DNA of 53,258 bases from Desulfobacteraceae bacterium UBA2245 (GCA_002347265.1 DDYB01000009.1:1-53258), one strand, 5' to 3'. Positions 25,435 to 34,074 are shown, counted from the stretch's first letter. Translations and numbers: made by a program. Notes: generated by a model not told the origin, from the letters alone.

Positions 25435-27120
25435 ATGAAGCTCACGGGCGCGCAGATCCTGATGAAAACCCTTCAGGAGGAAGGTGTCGATACCATATTC
25501 GGTTATCCCGGCGCCGCCACCATCGACATATATGAAGAGTTGTCCAAAACCCGGATCCGTCATATTCTGGTCCGCCACGAGCAGGGCGCCGTCCACGCCG
25601 CAGACGGGTATGCCAGGGTCAGCGACCGGGTCGGCGTGTGTCTGGTTACTTCCGGACCCGGCGCCACCAATACGGTGACCGGCATCGCATCCGCATACAT
25701 GGATTCGATTCCGCTGGTGGTGCTCTGCGGCCAGGTTCCCACCCATCTGATCGGAAACGATGCGTTTCAGGAGGTGGATATTGTCGGCATTACCCGGCCC
25801 TGCACCAAACACAATTATCTGGTCAACCAGACCGAAGATATTGCCAGAATCATCAAGGAAGCGTTCCATATCGCCCGTTCCGGACGCCCCGGACCGGTAC
25901 TGGTAGATCTGCCCAAGGATGTGATCAAGCGATCCATCAGCTATGCGCCGCCTCAGTCGCTTCGATTGCGTTCTTACAACCCGACTTACCGCCCGAGCAA
26001 AAAACAGCTTCAGAAGGTGGTGGAGTTGATCAAACAGGCGCAAAGGCCCGTTATCTTCGCCGGCGGCGGAGTGATTCTGTCCAAATCCGCGGACCGGCTG
26101 ACGGAATTTGCACGAAAAACCCGAATTCCCGTAACCGCATCCCTGATGGGACTGGGCGCGTTTCCGGGATCAGACCCCCTGTGGCTGGGAATGCTTGGAA
26201 TGCACGGCACCTACCGTGCCAACATGTCGATCGCCGGCTGCGACCTGCTGATCGCCGTCGGTGCCCGGTTTGACGACCGGGTTACGGGAAAAACCGATGC
26301 TTTTGCCGCTCAGGCGCAGATCGTTCACATTGATATCGATCCCACCTCGATCCGTAAAAATGTGCCGGTGTCCATACCTGTGGTCGGCGACTGCGGACTC
26401 GCTCTGGATATTTTGAATCATCTGATCGACGAACTGAAGCTGGAAGATCTTTCTCAAAAACGCCAGCCCTGGTTCGATCAGATCGAAAATTGGAAGCGCA
26501 CCACACCGCTGGCCTATAATACCCAGTGCGCCATGATCAAGCCTCAGTTTGTTGTGGAAAAGCTTTACGAACTCACCCGCGGCAACGCGATCATCGCTAC
26601 CGAGGTGGGACAGAATCAGATGTGGACGGCCCAGTACTACCATTTTGACCGGCCGCACCGGTTCCTGACTTCCGGCGGTCTTGGATGCATGGGATACGGC
26701 CTCCCGGCGGCCATCGGCGCGCAGATCGCCTGTCCGGATCAGCTGGTGGTGGATGTCGCGGGAGACGGCAGCATTCAGATGAATATTCAGGAACTGGCAA
26801 CCGCAGTACAGTATCAGCTGGCCGTTAAGGTGGTGATTCTCAACAACCGGTGTCTGGGAATGGTCCGGCAGTGGCAGGAACTTTTTCACGATAAAAACTA
26901 TGTCAGCACTCAAATGGAACATGCGCCTGATTTTGTAAAACTGGCGGAAGCTTACGGCGCCATGGGCCTGCGGGCTGTTAAGCCGGCAGAGGTTGAAACG
27001 GTGCTTCGCAAAGGCCTGGCTGCCCCCCGGACCGTGATCATGGAATTTCTGGTGGATCCGGAAGAATGCGTATATCCCATGGTTCCGGCCGGCGCGCCCA
27101 TCAGCGAAATGCTTTTGTAG
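25435..27120 (+). CDS. ilvB: Acetolactate synthase large (catalytic) subunit
   Basis: ThDP- and FAD-dependent enzyme of 561 residues joining pyruvate to pyruvate or 2-oxobutyrate. The catalytic Glu49 is in LVRHEQGAVHAADGYAR. The ThDP/Mg motif reads VAGDGSIQMN...NNRCLGMVRQWQ, and the FAD-region patterns GAVHAADGYAR and GMLGMHGTYRAN fit the biosynthetic (AHAS) class. AAAGGA lies 9 nt upstream. The regulatory subunit follows at 52 nt. A second ThDP enzyme at 50737-52383 is distinct and lacks a small subunit. Confidence 0.94.
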   Translation: MKLTGAQILMKTLQEEGVDTIFGYPGAATIDIYEELSKTRIRHILVRHEQGAVHAADGYARVSDRVGVCLVTSGPGATNTVTGIASAYMDSIPLVVLCGQVPTHLIGNDAFQEVDIVGITRPCTKHNYLVNQTEDIARIIKEAFHIARSGRPGPVLVDLPKDVIKRSISYAPPQSLRLRSYNPTYRPSKKQLQKVVELIKQAQRPVIFAGGGVILSKSADRLTEFARKTRIPVTASLMGLGAFPGSDPLWLGMLGMHGTYRANMSIAGCDLLIAVGARFDDRVTGKTDAFAAQAQIVHIDIDPTSIRKNVPVSIPVVGDCGLALDILNHLIDELKLEDLSQKRQPWFDQIENWKRTTPLAYNTQCAMIKPQFVVEKLYELTRGNAIIATEVGQNQMWTAQYYHFDRPHRFLTSGGLGCMGYGLPAAIGAQIACPDQLVVDVAGDGSIQMNIQELATAVQYQLAVKVVILNNRCLGMVRQWQELFHDKNYVSTQMEHAPDFVKLAEAYGAMGLRAVKPAEVETVLRKGLAAPRTVIMEFLVDPEECVYPMVPAGAPISEMLL

Positions 27121-27172
27121 ATACCGGCCTTTATGACGCGCCTTCAAAAATAGGGAGAAAGAGGACCCTGCA

Positions 27173-27667
27173 ATGAAAACCGAAAAACACATTCTGTCCA
27201 TTCTCGTTGACAACGAACCCGGCGTCCTGTCGAGAATTGCCGGTTTGTTCAGCGGAAGGGGATACAATATCGAGAGCCTGTGCGTCGCGGAAACAACGGA
27301 TCCGAAAATTTCGCGCCTGACCATCGCCACCAAGGCCAATCTGCCTCTGGTGGAGCAGATCAAGAAGCAGCTCAACAAACTGATCAATGTGGTCAAGGTC
27401 TTTGAGCTGACCGGCACCGATTTTGTTCAAAGGGAACTGGCCATGATCAAGGTCAGGGCCCTGCCGGAACATCGCGCCGAAATTCTTCGAATCGTCGACA
27501 TCTTCCGATGCAAGGTCGTGGACGTGGGATTGGAACATTACACACTGGAAGTGACCGGAGACGAAGACAAGCTGGCGGCCATATTGAGCCTGCTGAAGCC
27601 CGTCGGCATCAAGGAAATCGCCAGGACCGGCGTTATCGCTATTTCCCGTGATCCCAAGGGCGGTTAA
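27173..27667 (+). CDS. ilvN: Acetolactate synthase small (regulatory) subunit
   Basis: A 164-residue regulatory partner of IlvB conferring valine feedback control. The N-terminal ACT domain (about 4-76) has ILSILVDNEPGVLSRIAGLFSGRGYNIESL, the classical effector-site pattern with Asn13 and Gly16, followed by the C-terminal dimer domain. GAGG lies about 9 nt before the ATG. The gene is sometimes called ilvH; the length matches both names. Lies between ilvB and ilvC in the operon. Confidence 0.94.
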   Translation: MKTEKHILSILVDNEPGVLSRIAGLFSGRGYNIESLCVAETTDPKISRLTIATKANLPLVEQIKKQLNKLINVVKVFELTGTDFVQRELAMIKVRALPEHRAEILRIVDIFRCKVVDVGLEHYTLEVTGDEDKLAAILSLLKPVGIKEIARTGVIAISRDPKGG

Positions 27668-27733
27668 TTCCAGGCAATAACAACCCGATCAGTCGTAAGC
27701 ATTAATAACGAATGAATAAAGAAGGAGGATATT

Positions 27734-28786
27734 GTGGCAAAGATTGATTTTGGCGGAGTGGTGGAAGAAGTGATTACATCCGAGGAATTTTCTCTGAAAA
27801 AAGCCAGAGAGGTTCTGAAGAATGAAACCATTGCAATCCTCGGATACGGGGTTCAGGGACCGGCCCAGGCCTTGAATTTAAAGGACAACGGCTTTTCTCC
27901 CATTATCGGACAACTGGAAGGGGATGCTTACTGGGAAAAGGCTGTGAAAGACGGTTTTGTGCCGGGAAAGACGCTTTTCCCCATTGAAGAGGCGGCCAGA
28001 AGGGGCACCATTGTCAAGATGCTGCTTTCCGACGCAGGCCAGAAGGCCACCTGGCCCATGGTCAAAAAATGCCTGAAAAAAGGAGACGCCCTCTATTTTT
28101 CACACGGGTTCTCCATTGTATACAAGGATCAGACCGGCGTCATTCCACCGGAGAACGTCGACGTGATCCTCGTGGCGCCCAAAGGGTCCGGCACCAATGT
28201 GAGGCGAAACTTTCTGGACGGGAGCGGCATCAATTCCAGCTTTGCCGTATACCAGGATTTCACGGGCCGGGCAAAGGAACGAACCCTCGCTCTGGGTGTG
28301 GCCATCGGATCCGGATATCTTTTCCCCACCACCTTTGAACAGGAGGTCTACAGCGACCTCACCGGTGAACGGGGTGTGCTCATGGGATGCCTGGCCGGCA
28401 CCATGGAGGCCCAGTACAACATTCTGAGAAAGAACGGTCATTCCCCCAGCGAGGCCTTTAACGAGACCGTGGAAGAACTGACCCAGAGCCTGATCCGGCT
28501 GGTGGGAGAAAACGGCATGGACTGGATGTTTGCCAACTGCAGCACCACGGCTCAGCGCGGGGCTTTGGACTGGGCGCCCAAATTCCGGGATGCGGTCGCG
28601 CCGGTGTTTGAAGACCTTTATAACAGGGTGAAGACCGGGAAAGAAACAGCGCGTGTCCTTGAGGCCAACAGCGCGCCCGACTATCTGCAAAAGCTGAGAA
28701 TAGAGCTGGATGCAATCAAGAACTCCGAGATGTGGAAGGCCGGCGCAGCTGTCCGGGCTCTGAGACCGGAAAACCGGAAAAAATAA
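27734..28786 (+). CDS. ilvC: Ketol-acid reductoisomerase, fungal-like type
   Basis: Second common step: isomerises and reduces acetolactate or acetohydroxybutyrate. It has 350 residues and a GTG start 5 nt after AAGGAGG. Rossmann motif GYGVQGPAQALNL (38-50), metal/substrate patterns ALYFSHGF, VAPKGSGTNVR and ENGMDWMFANCSTTAQRGALDW. From memory the string NGHSPSEAFNETVEE and the ending IKNSEMWKAGAAVRALRPEN are close to yeast Ilv5 rather than to E. coli or most bacterial class I enzymes. The loop after the second strand reads IIGQLEGDAYWEKA (57-70); it carries Glu62 and Asp64 and lacks the Arg/Ser pair that usually holds the NADPH phosphate, so NADH use is possible (inference). Confidence 0.94.
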   Translation: MAKIDFGGVVEEVITSEEFSLKKAREVLKNETIAILGYGVQGPAQALNLKDNGFSPIIGQLEGDAYWEKAVKDGFVPGKTLFPIEEAARRGTIVKMLLSDAGQKATWPMVKKCLKKGDALYFSHGFSIVYKDQTGVIPPENVDVILVAPKGSGTNVRRNFLDGSGINSSFAVYQDFTGRAKERTLALGVAIGSGYLFPTTFEQEVYSDLTGERGVLMGCLAGTMEAQYNILRKNGHSPSEAFNETVEELTQSLIRLVGENGMDWMFANCSTTAQRGALDWAPKFRDAVAPVFEDLYNRVKTGKETARVLEANSAPDYLQKLRIELDAIKNSEMWKAGAAVRALRPENRKK

Positions 28787-28854
28787 TGCCGGTGTTCAGC
28801 AAGGCGCCAAGCCTCGATCCGCGGATGACCAGAAAACCGTAAAATCATTGCGTG

Positions 28855-28875
28855 AGGGGCGGAATTTCCGCCCCT
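28855..28875 (+). repeat. Hairpin before cimA
   Basis: AGGGGCGGA/TCCGCCCCT forms a perfect 9-bp stem with a 3-nt loop, 17 nt before the cimA ATG. No T-run follows, so it is not a terminator. It could stabilise the mRNA between ilvC and cimA or influence cimA initiation. Confidence 0.45.
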
Positions 28876-28892
28876 AACCGCGGGAGTCATGT

Positions 28893-30497
28893 ATGGAACC
28901 GATTCTGCTTTACGACACCACCCTGAGAGACGGCTCGCAGGGGGAAAACATCTCCTTTACCGTCGCGGAAAAGATGGCTGTTGCCTGTCGTCTGGACGAT
29001 TTCGGCATTCATTACATCGAAGGCGGGTGGCCCGGTTCCAATCCAAAAGACATGGCTTTTTTCGAAATGGCCGCAAAGACGAAATTTCATACGGCCCGGC
29101 TGACCGCCTTCGGTTCAACCCGAAAGCCCGGCATTCATCCCAAATCCGATGAAAATCTTCGAAGTCTTCTGGCGGCCGGGACGCCGGCGATAACGATTTT
29201 CGGAAAATCCTGGGATCTTCACGTGAAAGAGATCGTGAACACCACCCTGGAAGAAAACCTGGCCATGATTCGGGAAACCGTCTCCTTTCTCAAAGATCAG
29301 GGCCGGGAGGTGATATACGATGCCGAACATTTTTTTGACGGATACCGGGAAAATCCGGAATACGCCCTGGAAACCCTCAAGGCCGCGGCAGATGCCGGAG
29401 CTCAATTTCTGGTTCTCTGCGACACGAATGGCGGTAATTTAAGCTTTGACATCGAGGCGTCCGTCCAGAAGGTTCAGTGCTTTTTTGCCGACCGGCCCGT
29501 CAGGCTCGGAATTCATACCCACAACGACTGCGGGCTGGCGGTGGCCAATTCCATCACGGCCATCCGGGCCGGCGCCATCATGGTTCAGGGCACGATGAAC
29601 GGATATGGAGAGCGATGCGGCAACGCGGATCTGACCTCCATTATTCCGATTCTTTGTCTGAAGATGAACCGGCCGTGCATTACACCGGAAAAGCTCAAAA
29701 ACTTGAAGCCGATTTCCAGATTCATCAGCGAATCCGCCAACATGATACCGCTCAACAGCCGGCCCTTTGTCGGTCGCAGCGCATTTGCCCACAAGGGCGG
29801 GGTTCATGTCAGCGCCATCATGAAAATGGCCCGGGCCTATGAACACATCGACCCGGAAGCGGTCGGCAACAAGCGCCGGGTGCTGATTTCGGATCTGGCC
29901 GGAAAAAGCAATGTAGAGTACAAGGCCCGGGAAATGGACGTGGAAATCGGCGGAAACGGTTTTGACAGCCGAAAGATCGCCGATGAAATCAAAAGCCTGG
30001 AAAAAGAAGGATATCAGTTCGATCTGGCGGACGGCTCCTTTAAAATCCTGGTGCAGAAAATCACCCGGCAGTTCATGCCGCTCTTTGAACTCAAATCTTT
30101 CCGGGTCGCCGTTGAAAAGGATGAAGACCGCCCCTGTTCGGCCCATGCCACCATCAAGATTTCGGTGGGAGGAAACGAGGAAATCACGGCGGCCGAGGGA
30201 TGCGGTCCGGTGAGCGCTCTGGACAACGCCCTGAGAAAGGCTCTTGGAAAATTTTATCCGGATCTGGATTCCATGCATCTGGTGGATTTCAAGGTCCGCG
30301 TAATCGACGGGCGTGAAGGCACGGCGGCCCGAGTGCGGGTATCCATTGAATCGCGGGATCAGGATCATATCTGGAATACCATCGGCGTATCCGAAGACAT
30401 TATTGAAGCAAGCTGGCAGGCTCTGGCAGACAGTTTCCAATACAAGCTGTCTCAGGAAAAGACGCAAAAGCCCGAAAACCATAACCACGAGGTTTGA
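28893..30497 (+). CDS. cimA: (R)-citramalate synthase
   Basis: Condenses acetyl-CoA and pyruvate to citramalate, opening the threonine-independent route to 2-oxobutyrate and isoleucine. It has 534 residues, with an HMGL-like TIM barrel starting LLYDTTLRDGSQGENISFTV, metal-binding HTHNDCGLAVANS and GERCGNADL, and FVGRSAFAHKGGVHVSA. A C-terminal LeuA-type allosteric domain covers about 390-515. The DGSQGENISF and WPGSNPKD patterns are those of the citramalate synthase/LeuA2 clade rather than of isopropylmalate synthase. GGGAG lies 6 nt upstream of the ATG. A true LeuA paralogue follows directly. No ilvA is in the window. Confidence 0.9.
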   Translation: MEPILLYDTTLRDGSQGENISFTVAEKMAVACRLDDFGIHYIEGGWPGSNPKDMAFFEMAAKTKFHTARLTAFGSTRKPGIHPKSDENLRSLLAAGTPAITIFGKSWDLHVKEIVNTTLEENLAMIRETVSFLKDQGREVIYDAEHFFDGYRENPEYALETLKAAADAGAQFLVLCDTNGGNLSFDIEASVQKVQCFFADRPVRLGIHTHNDCGLAVANSITAIRAGAIMVQGTMNGYGERCGNADLTSIIPILCLKMNRPCITPEKLKNLKPISRFISESANMIPLNSRPFVGRSAFAHKGGVHVSAIMKMARAYEHIDPEAVGNKRRVLISDLAGKSNVEYKAREMDVEIGGNGFDSRKIADEIKSLEKEGYQFDLADGSFKILVQKITRQFMPLFELKSFRVAVEKDEDRPCSAHATIKISVGGNEEITAAEGCGPVSALDNALRKALGKFYPDLDSMHLVDFKVRVIDGREGTAARVRVSIESRDQDHIWNTIGVSEDIIEASWQALADSFQYKLSQEKTQKPENHNHEV

Positions 30498-30507
30498 AGC
30501 AACCCGT

Positions 30508-30606
30508 ATGAGAACTTTATTGATAAACGTGAAAGCAGGTGACAACGCCGCAGAGCACAAGTCGACTTATGCTCTGCGGCCTATGCTCGGCATGATTCTG
30601 CTCTGA
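30508..30606 (+). promoter_or_regulatory. Possible leader frame with strong hairpin before leuA
   Basis: A 32-codon frame begins MRTLLINV and ends LGMILL. Codons 4-6 are TTA-TTG-ATA, which look uncommon beside the CTG/ATC-rich genes around. From codon 14 a perfect 11-bp stem GCCGCAGAGCA/TGCTCTGCGGC follows (30547-30557 and 30570-30580, 12-nt loop). No T-tract follows the stem and the ribosome-binding site is poor, so classical attenuation is not shown. A second control point for leuA, or simply an mRNA hairpin, are both open. Confidence 0.25.
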
Positions 30607-30677
30607 ATCGACATTCAAAATCAGGGGGAAACGGACCCCGCATGAAACAATACGCCTTATACAGCAGGAGCAAAATC

Positions 30678-32216
30678 ATGAACAACTCGTTGATTATTTT
30701 CGATACCACCCTGAGAGACGGCGAACAGTCTCCAGGCGCCAGCATGAATACCGCAGAAAAAGTCAGAATCGCCACCCAGTTGGAAAAACTGGGCGTGGAT
30801 GTGATAGAGGCCGGGTTCCCTGCAGCTTCGGAAGGAGATTTCGAAGCGGTCAGAGCCGTTGCCGCCAAAGCCAGGGATATGCAGGTGGCCGCCCTGGCCC
30901 GGGCATCAAAAAAAGATATCGATGCCGCCTGGACCGCGGTCAAGGGAGCGGTCAATCCGCGGATCCACACCTTCATCGCCACGTCAGACATTCATATGCA
31001 GTACAAACTCCATATGAACCGGGAAGAGGTGGTCAAGGCCGCGGTTGAAGCCGTCCGATACGCCAAAAGCTTTACGGATAACGTCGAATTCTCATCAGAA
31101 GACGGTTCCAGAAGCGACCGGGATTTCCTGTGCCGGATTTTTGAAGCGGCCATCGAGGCCGGCGCCACCACCGTCAATCTGCCCGATACCGTCGGTTACG
31201 CGATACCCGCTGAGTTTGGAGACCTGGTCCGCTACGTCATGGCCCATACGCCCAATATCGGCCGGGCGGTGTTAAGCGTTCACTGTCACAACGACCTGGG
31301 GTTGGCCACGGCCAACACCCTGGCCGCCATCCATGCGGGCGCCCGGCAGGCGGAGGTCACCATCAACGGAATCGGGGAACGGGCCGGCAACACATCCCTG
31401 GAGGAAGTGGTGATGGCCGTTCATACCCGGCCCAATTTTCTGGATGTCGCTACCCGAATACGAACCGAATTTATTTATCCGACCAGCCGGCTGGTCAGCA
31501 TGATCACCGGCATCATGGTTCAGCCCAACAAGGCCATTGTCGGCGCCAACGCATTTGCCCATGAAGCCGGTATTCATCAGGACGGCATGCTGAAAAATCC
31601 GATGACCTATGAAATCATGAAGCCTGAAACGATTGGACTGAGCGAAAGCAAACTGGTTCTGGGCAAACATTCCGGGCGACACGCATTGCGCTCTCATTTA
31701 AAAACCCTGGGGTATGATCTGTCGGATGAGGAAGTCGGCCTGGTGTTTACACGGTTCAAGGAACTGGCCGACAAGAAAAAACACGTGATGGACGAGGACC
31801 TGGAGTCGATTGTTACGGAACAGGTTCTGCAGACCGCCGAGGTCTTCTCACTGGAATACCTGCATGTCACCAGCGGCACGACCGTTCTGCCCATGGCCAG
31901 CGTCAAGATGTCGATCAACGGCCGGTCGGTGCAGGGCGCCGGTTATGGAAACGGCCCCATTGACGCGGCTTTCAATACCATCAAGAAACTGTCCTGCGCC
32001 AGTGCCGATCTGATGCGGTTTTCCATCAGCGCGCTGACCGGCGGAACCGACGCCCAGGGCGAGGTGACGGTTCGTCTGAAGGAAAACGGACTCATTGCGC
32101 TGGGTCGCGGCGCGGATCCGGACATCATCACGGCCAGCGCAAAAGCGTTCATCAATGGATTGAATCGGCTGGAATATCTCAAAGCCCACCCGGTGATAGC
32201 CGATGAAGGCCTCTAA
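30678..32216 (+). CDS. leuA: 2-isopropylmalate synthase
   Basis: First committed step of leucine synthesis, acetyl-CoA plus 2-oxoisovalerate. It has 512 residues: catalytic barrel starting IIFDTTLRDGEQSPGASM, metal ligands in SVHCHNDLGLATANT and NGIGERAGNTSLEE, GANAFAHEAGIHQDGM, and a C-terminal regulatory domain (about 375-505) that binds leucine in the family. The start at 30678 is chosen because AGGAG lies 7 nt upstream; an in-frame ATG at 30642 has no ribosome-binding site. Last gene of the operon, followed by a strong terminator. leuB and leuCD are not in the window. Confidence 0.95.
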   Translation: MNNSLIIFDTTLRDGEQSPGASMNTAEKVRIATQLEKLGVDVIEAGFPAASEGDFEAVRAVAAKARDMQVAALARASKKDIDAAWTAVKGAVNPRIHTFIATSDIHMQYKLHMNREEVVKAAVEAVRYAKSFTDNVEFSSEDGSRSDRDFLCRIFEAAIEAGATTVNLPDTVGYAIPAEFGDLVRYVMAHTPNIGRAVLSVHCHNDLGLATANTLAAIHAGARQAEVTINGIGERAGNTSLEEVVMAVHTRPNFLDVATRIRTEFIYPTSRLVSMITGIMVQPNKAIVGANAFAHEAGIHQDGMLKNPMTYEIMKPETIGLSESKLVLGKHSGRHALRSHLKTLGYDLSDEEVGLVFTRFKELADKKKHVMDEDLESIVTEQVLQTAEVFSLEYLHVTSGTTVLPMASVKMSINGRSVQGAGYGNGPIDAAFNTIKKLSCASADLMRFSISALTGGTDAQGEVTVRLKENGLIALGRGADPDIITASAKAFINGLNRLEYLKAHPVIADEGL

Positions 32217-32250
32217 CAGGCGGATAGGGACGCGACATTAAATTCGGTAA

Positions 32251-32298
32251 AGCGGCAACTTTCGGGGGAGCTTTTCTCCCAGAGTTGCCGCTTTTTTT
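32251..32298 (+). terminator. Intrinsic terminator of the ilv-leu operon
   Basis: AGCGGCAACT (32251-32260) pairs perfectly with AGTTGCCGCT (32283-32292). An inner GGGAG/CTCCC stem and a run of 7 T (32292-32298) follow the classical pattern, 35 nt past the leuA stop. Confidence 0.93.
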
Positions 32299-32305
32299 GA
32301 TATTG

Positions 32306-32353
32306 AAAAAAAGCGCCCGCCCGGCATCCAAGGGTGGAACCGCGGGGCGGGCG
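32306..32353 (-). terminator. Probable minus-strand terminator for the pyrD-rubrerythrin unit
   Basis: Read on the minus strand, CGCCCGCCC (32353-32345) pairs perfectly with GGGCGGGCG (32323-32315). A T-run follows one base later, seen as the A-run 32307-32313 on the plus strand. It faces the leuA terminator, so the two operons end back to back. It lies about 95 nt past the stop of the rubrerythrin-like gene. Confidence 0.75.
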
Positions 32354-32447
32354 ATCCGAGATGAAACGCGCATTCAAGGAATTTGTTTAAATCCCTGGCG
32401 AATGCCGCGACAGCCTTCCGGTCTTAAAAATGGAAGCCGCCGGCAAC

Positions 32448-32903
32448 TTAATCGCCGCTTTGCGCCATCAGGTCATCATACAGGGTTTCCAGGCTCTGTT
32501 TGTGCTTGGACTCTTCCTGAACCAGAATCTTAAAGAGCTTTCGAGTGTTTGCATCCGGCGCATGCTTTTCCAGCACGGTATAAAGCGCCTTTGATTTTTC
32601 CTCCCGCTTCATTCCGATCCTGAGAATATCGCGATATCCCATACCCTTTTCGTATTCGATGTCGGTCAGATAATCCGAACGTTTCAGGTCGGCAATTGGC
32701 TTGAAATCATAACCGGACAGGGTCTGTTCTTCAATATTCTCCAGCATGCTCTGATGCTTGCGCTCCTGGGCCGCAAACTCTTTGAGCATCTCCCTGGCGC
32801 CGGCGAGCTTTGCCATCTCGCTGGCCACATCATAGAATGCGGCGGCTTCCTTTTCCTTTTCAATTGCGAAATCGATAATTGCCTGAAAATTGACAAATCC
32901 CAT
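32448..32903 (-). CDS. Rubrerythrin-type ferritin-like diiron protein
   Basis: A 151-residue four-helix ferritin-like protein of the kind linked to peroxide defence and iron handling in anaerobes. Diiron-ligand patterns are spaced as in rubrerythrins: EKEKEAAAFYD (about 16), AAQERKHQ (about 45-52), KREEKSKALY (about 99) and VQEESKHKQSLE (about 127-138). The C-terminal rubredoxin domain of classical rubrerythrin is absent, so an electron donor must come from elsewhere. AAAGGAG lies 5-6 nt before the ATG. It follows pyrD by 22 nt on the same strand and is probably co-transcribed. Confidence 0.83.
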   Translation of the reverse strand: MGFVNFQAIIDFAIEKEKEAAAFYDVASEMAKLAGAREMLKEFAAQERKHQSMLENIEEQTLSGYDFKPIADLKRSDYLTDIEYEKGMGYRDILRIGMKREEKSKALYTVLEKHAPDANTRKLFKILVQEESKHKQSLETLYDDLMAQSGD

Positions 32904-32925
32904 GCTCGCTCCTTTCGTTAAACGT

Positions 32926-33855
32926 TTAGGTTTCCAGAGAGCCGATAATATGGGTCAGTTGAGAAATTTTCTGATCAACCAGAAAACTCTCGATGCCGTC
33001 AATGATATCGATGGTTCCATGGGGATCGACAAGGTTCGCTGTTCCTACCTGGACGGCCGCAGCCCCGACCACCAGAAATTCCAGGGCATCTTCGGCCGTC
33101 ATGATGCCTCCGATTCCGATCACGGGAATATTCAGTACCTGAACCGTCTGCCAGACCATTCGCAAAGCCAACGGCTTGATCGCCGGCCCCGAAAGTCCTC
33201 CGGTGATATTCGCCAGTCTGGGACGGCGGGTGTGGATGTTCACCGCCATGCCGGTAATCGTGTTGATCATCGACACGGCATCGGCGCCGGCGTCTTGCAC
33301 GCTGCGGGCGATCTTCGCGATGTCCGTCACATTCGGCGTCAGCTTGACGATCAGCGGCAGGTCCGTCCGACGCCTGACCGCAGCCGTAACCTCGAAAGAG
33401 GTTCGAGGATCCGATCCGAAAGCAACTCCTCCGGCTTTGACATTCGGGCATGAAATATTCACCTCAAGACCGCTCACGCCATCCACGCCGTCCAGTCCGG
33501 ACGCCAGGGCCTCGTATTCCTCAATGGTTTTGCCGTAGATGTTGACCAGAACCGGGATGTCGAGCGTTTTCAAAAACGGCAGCTTTTCGGAAAGAAACGC
33601 CTGAAGCCCGACGTTTTCCAGACCGATGGCGTTCAGCATGCCGCAAGGCGTTTCAATGATGCGCGGCGGCGGATTTCCTTTCGAGGGTTCCAGGGAAATC
33701 CCTTTGACGATAATGGCGCCCAGCCGATTCAAATCGATCAGATGATCGAATTCCCGTCCGTAACCGAAAGTCCCGGAAGCGGTCATCACAGGGTTTTTAA
33801 GCCGAAGCTGCCCGATATCTACGGAAAGATCGCAGGAAACTGTCATATCATCCAA
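32926..33855 (-). CDS. pyrD: Dihydroorotate dehydrogenase, class 1B catalytic subunit
   Basis: FMN enzyme of 309 residues oxidising dihydroorotate to orotate in pyrimidine synthesis. It begins with RLKNPVMTASGTFGYGREF and has the class 1 catalytic cysteine in EVNISCPNVKAGG; FMN-site patterns include LTPNVTDIAKIA and IPVIGIGGIMTAEDALEF. The sequence is of the 1B (NAD-linked) type, which usually needs PyrK, but no pyrK is adjacent. A second Met three residues in is possible and no strong ribosome-binding site decides. It lies 22 nt upstream of the rubrerythrin-like gene. Confidence 0.92.
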   Translation of the reverse strand: MDDMTVSCDLSVDIGQLRLKNPVMTASGTFGYGREFDHLIDLNRLGAIIVKGISLEPSKGNPPPRIIETPCGMLNAIGLENVGLQAFLSEKLPFLKTLDIPVLVNIYGKTIEEYEALASGLDGVDGVSGLEVNISCPNVKAGGVAFGSDPRTSFEVTAAVRRRTDLPLIVKLTPNVTDIAKIARSVQDAGADAVSMINTITGMAVNIHTRRPRLANITGGLSGPAIKPLALRMVWQTVQVLNIPVIGIGGIMTAEDALEFLVVGAAAVQVGTANLVDPHGTIDIIDGIESFLVDQKISQLTHIIGSLET

Positions 33856-34012
33856 GTCGTTTGTGATCCAAAGCGCATCGTAAATTCAAGCAAGAGAATC
33901 GCATTTTGATCGAAAATTTATTAAAATATATCATCATACCCGGATTTTTGTCATTGGTTTTTTGAGCAAGCATAGCGCGCAGATGGACCAAAAAGGATTT
34001 TGCAGCCCTTCG

Positions 34013-34052
34013 AAAAAGCAAAAGCTTCCGGTGAAAAAATTCGGAAGCTTTT
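34013..34052 (-). terminator. Intrinsic terminator of mrp (minus strand)
   Basis: AAAAGCTTCCG and CGGAAGCTTTT (34020-34030 and 34042-34052) form a perfect 11-bp stem. On the minus strand it is followed by GCTTTTT, about 23 nt past the mrp stop. Confidence 0.75.
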
Positions 34053-34074
34053 CAAAACTGCGGAATAAAATATC

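Noticed and set aside
28855..28875. Terminator between ilvC and cimA
   Set aside because: The stem is strong but no T-run follows, and cimA belongs to the same pathway, so read-through is expected.
30547..30580. Intrinsic terminator before leuA
   Set aside because: A perfect 11-bp stem, but the following bases are mixed with no T-tract.
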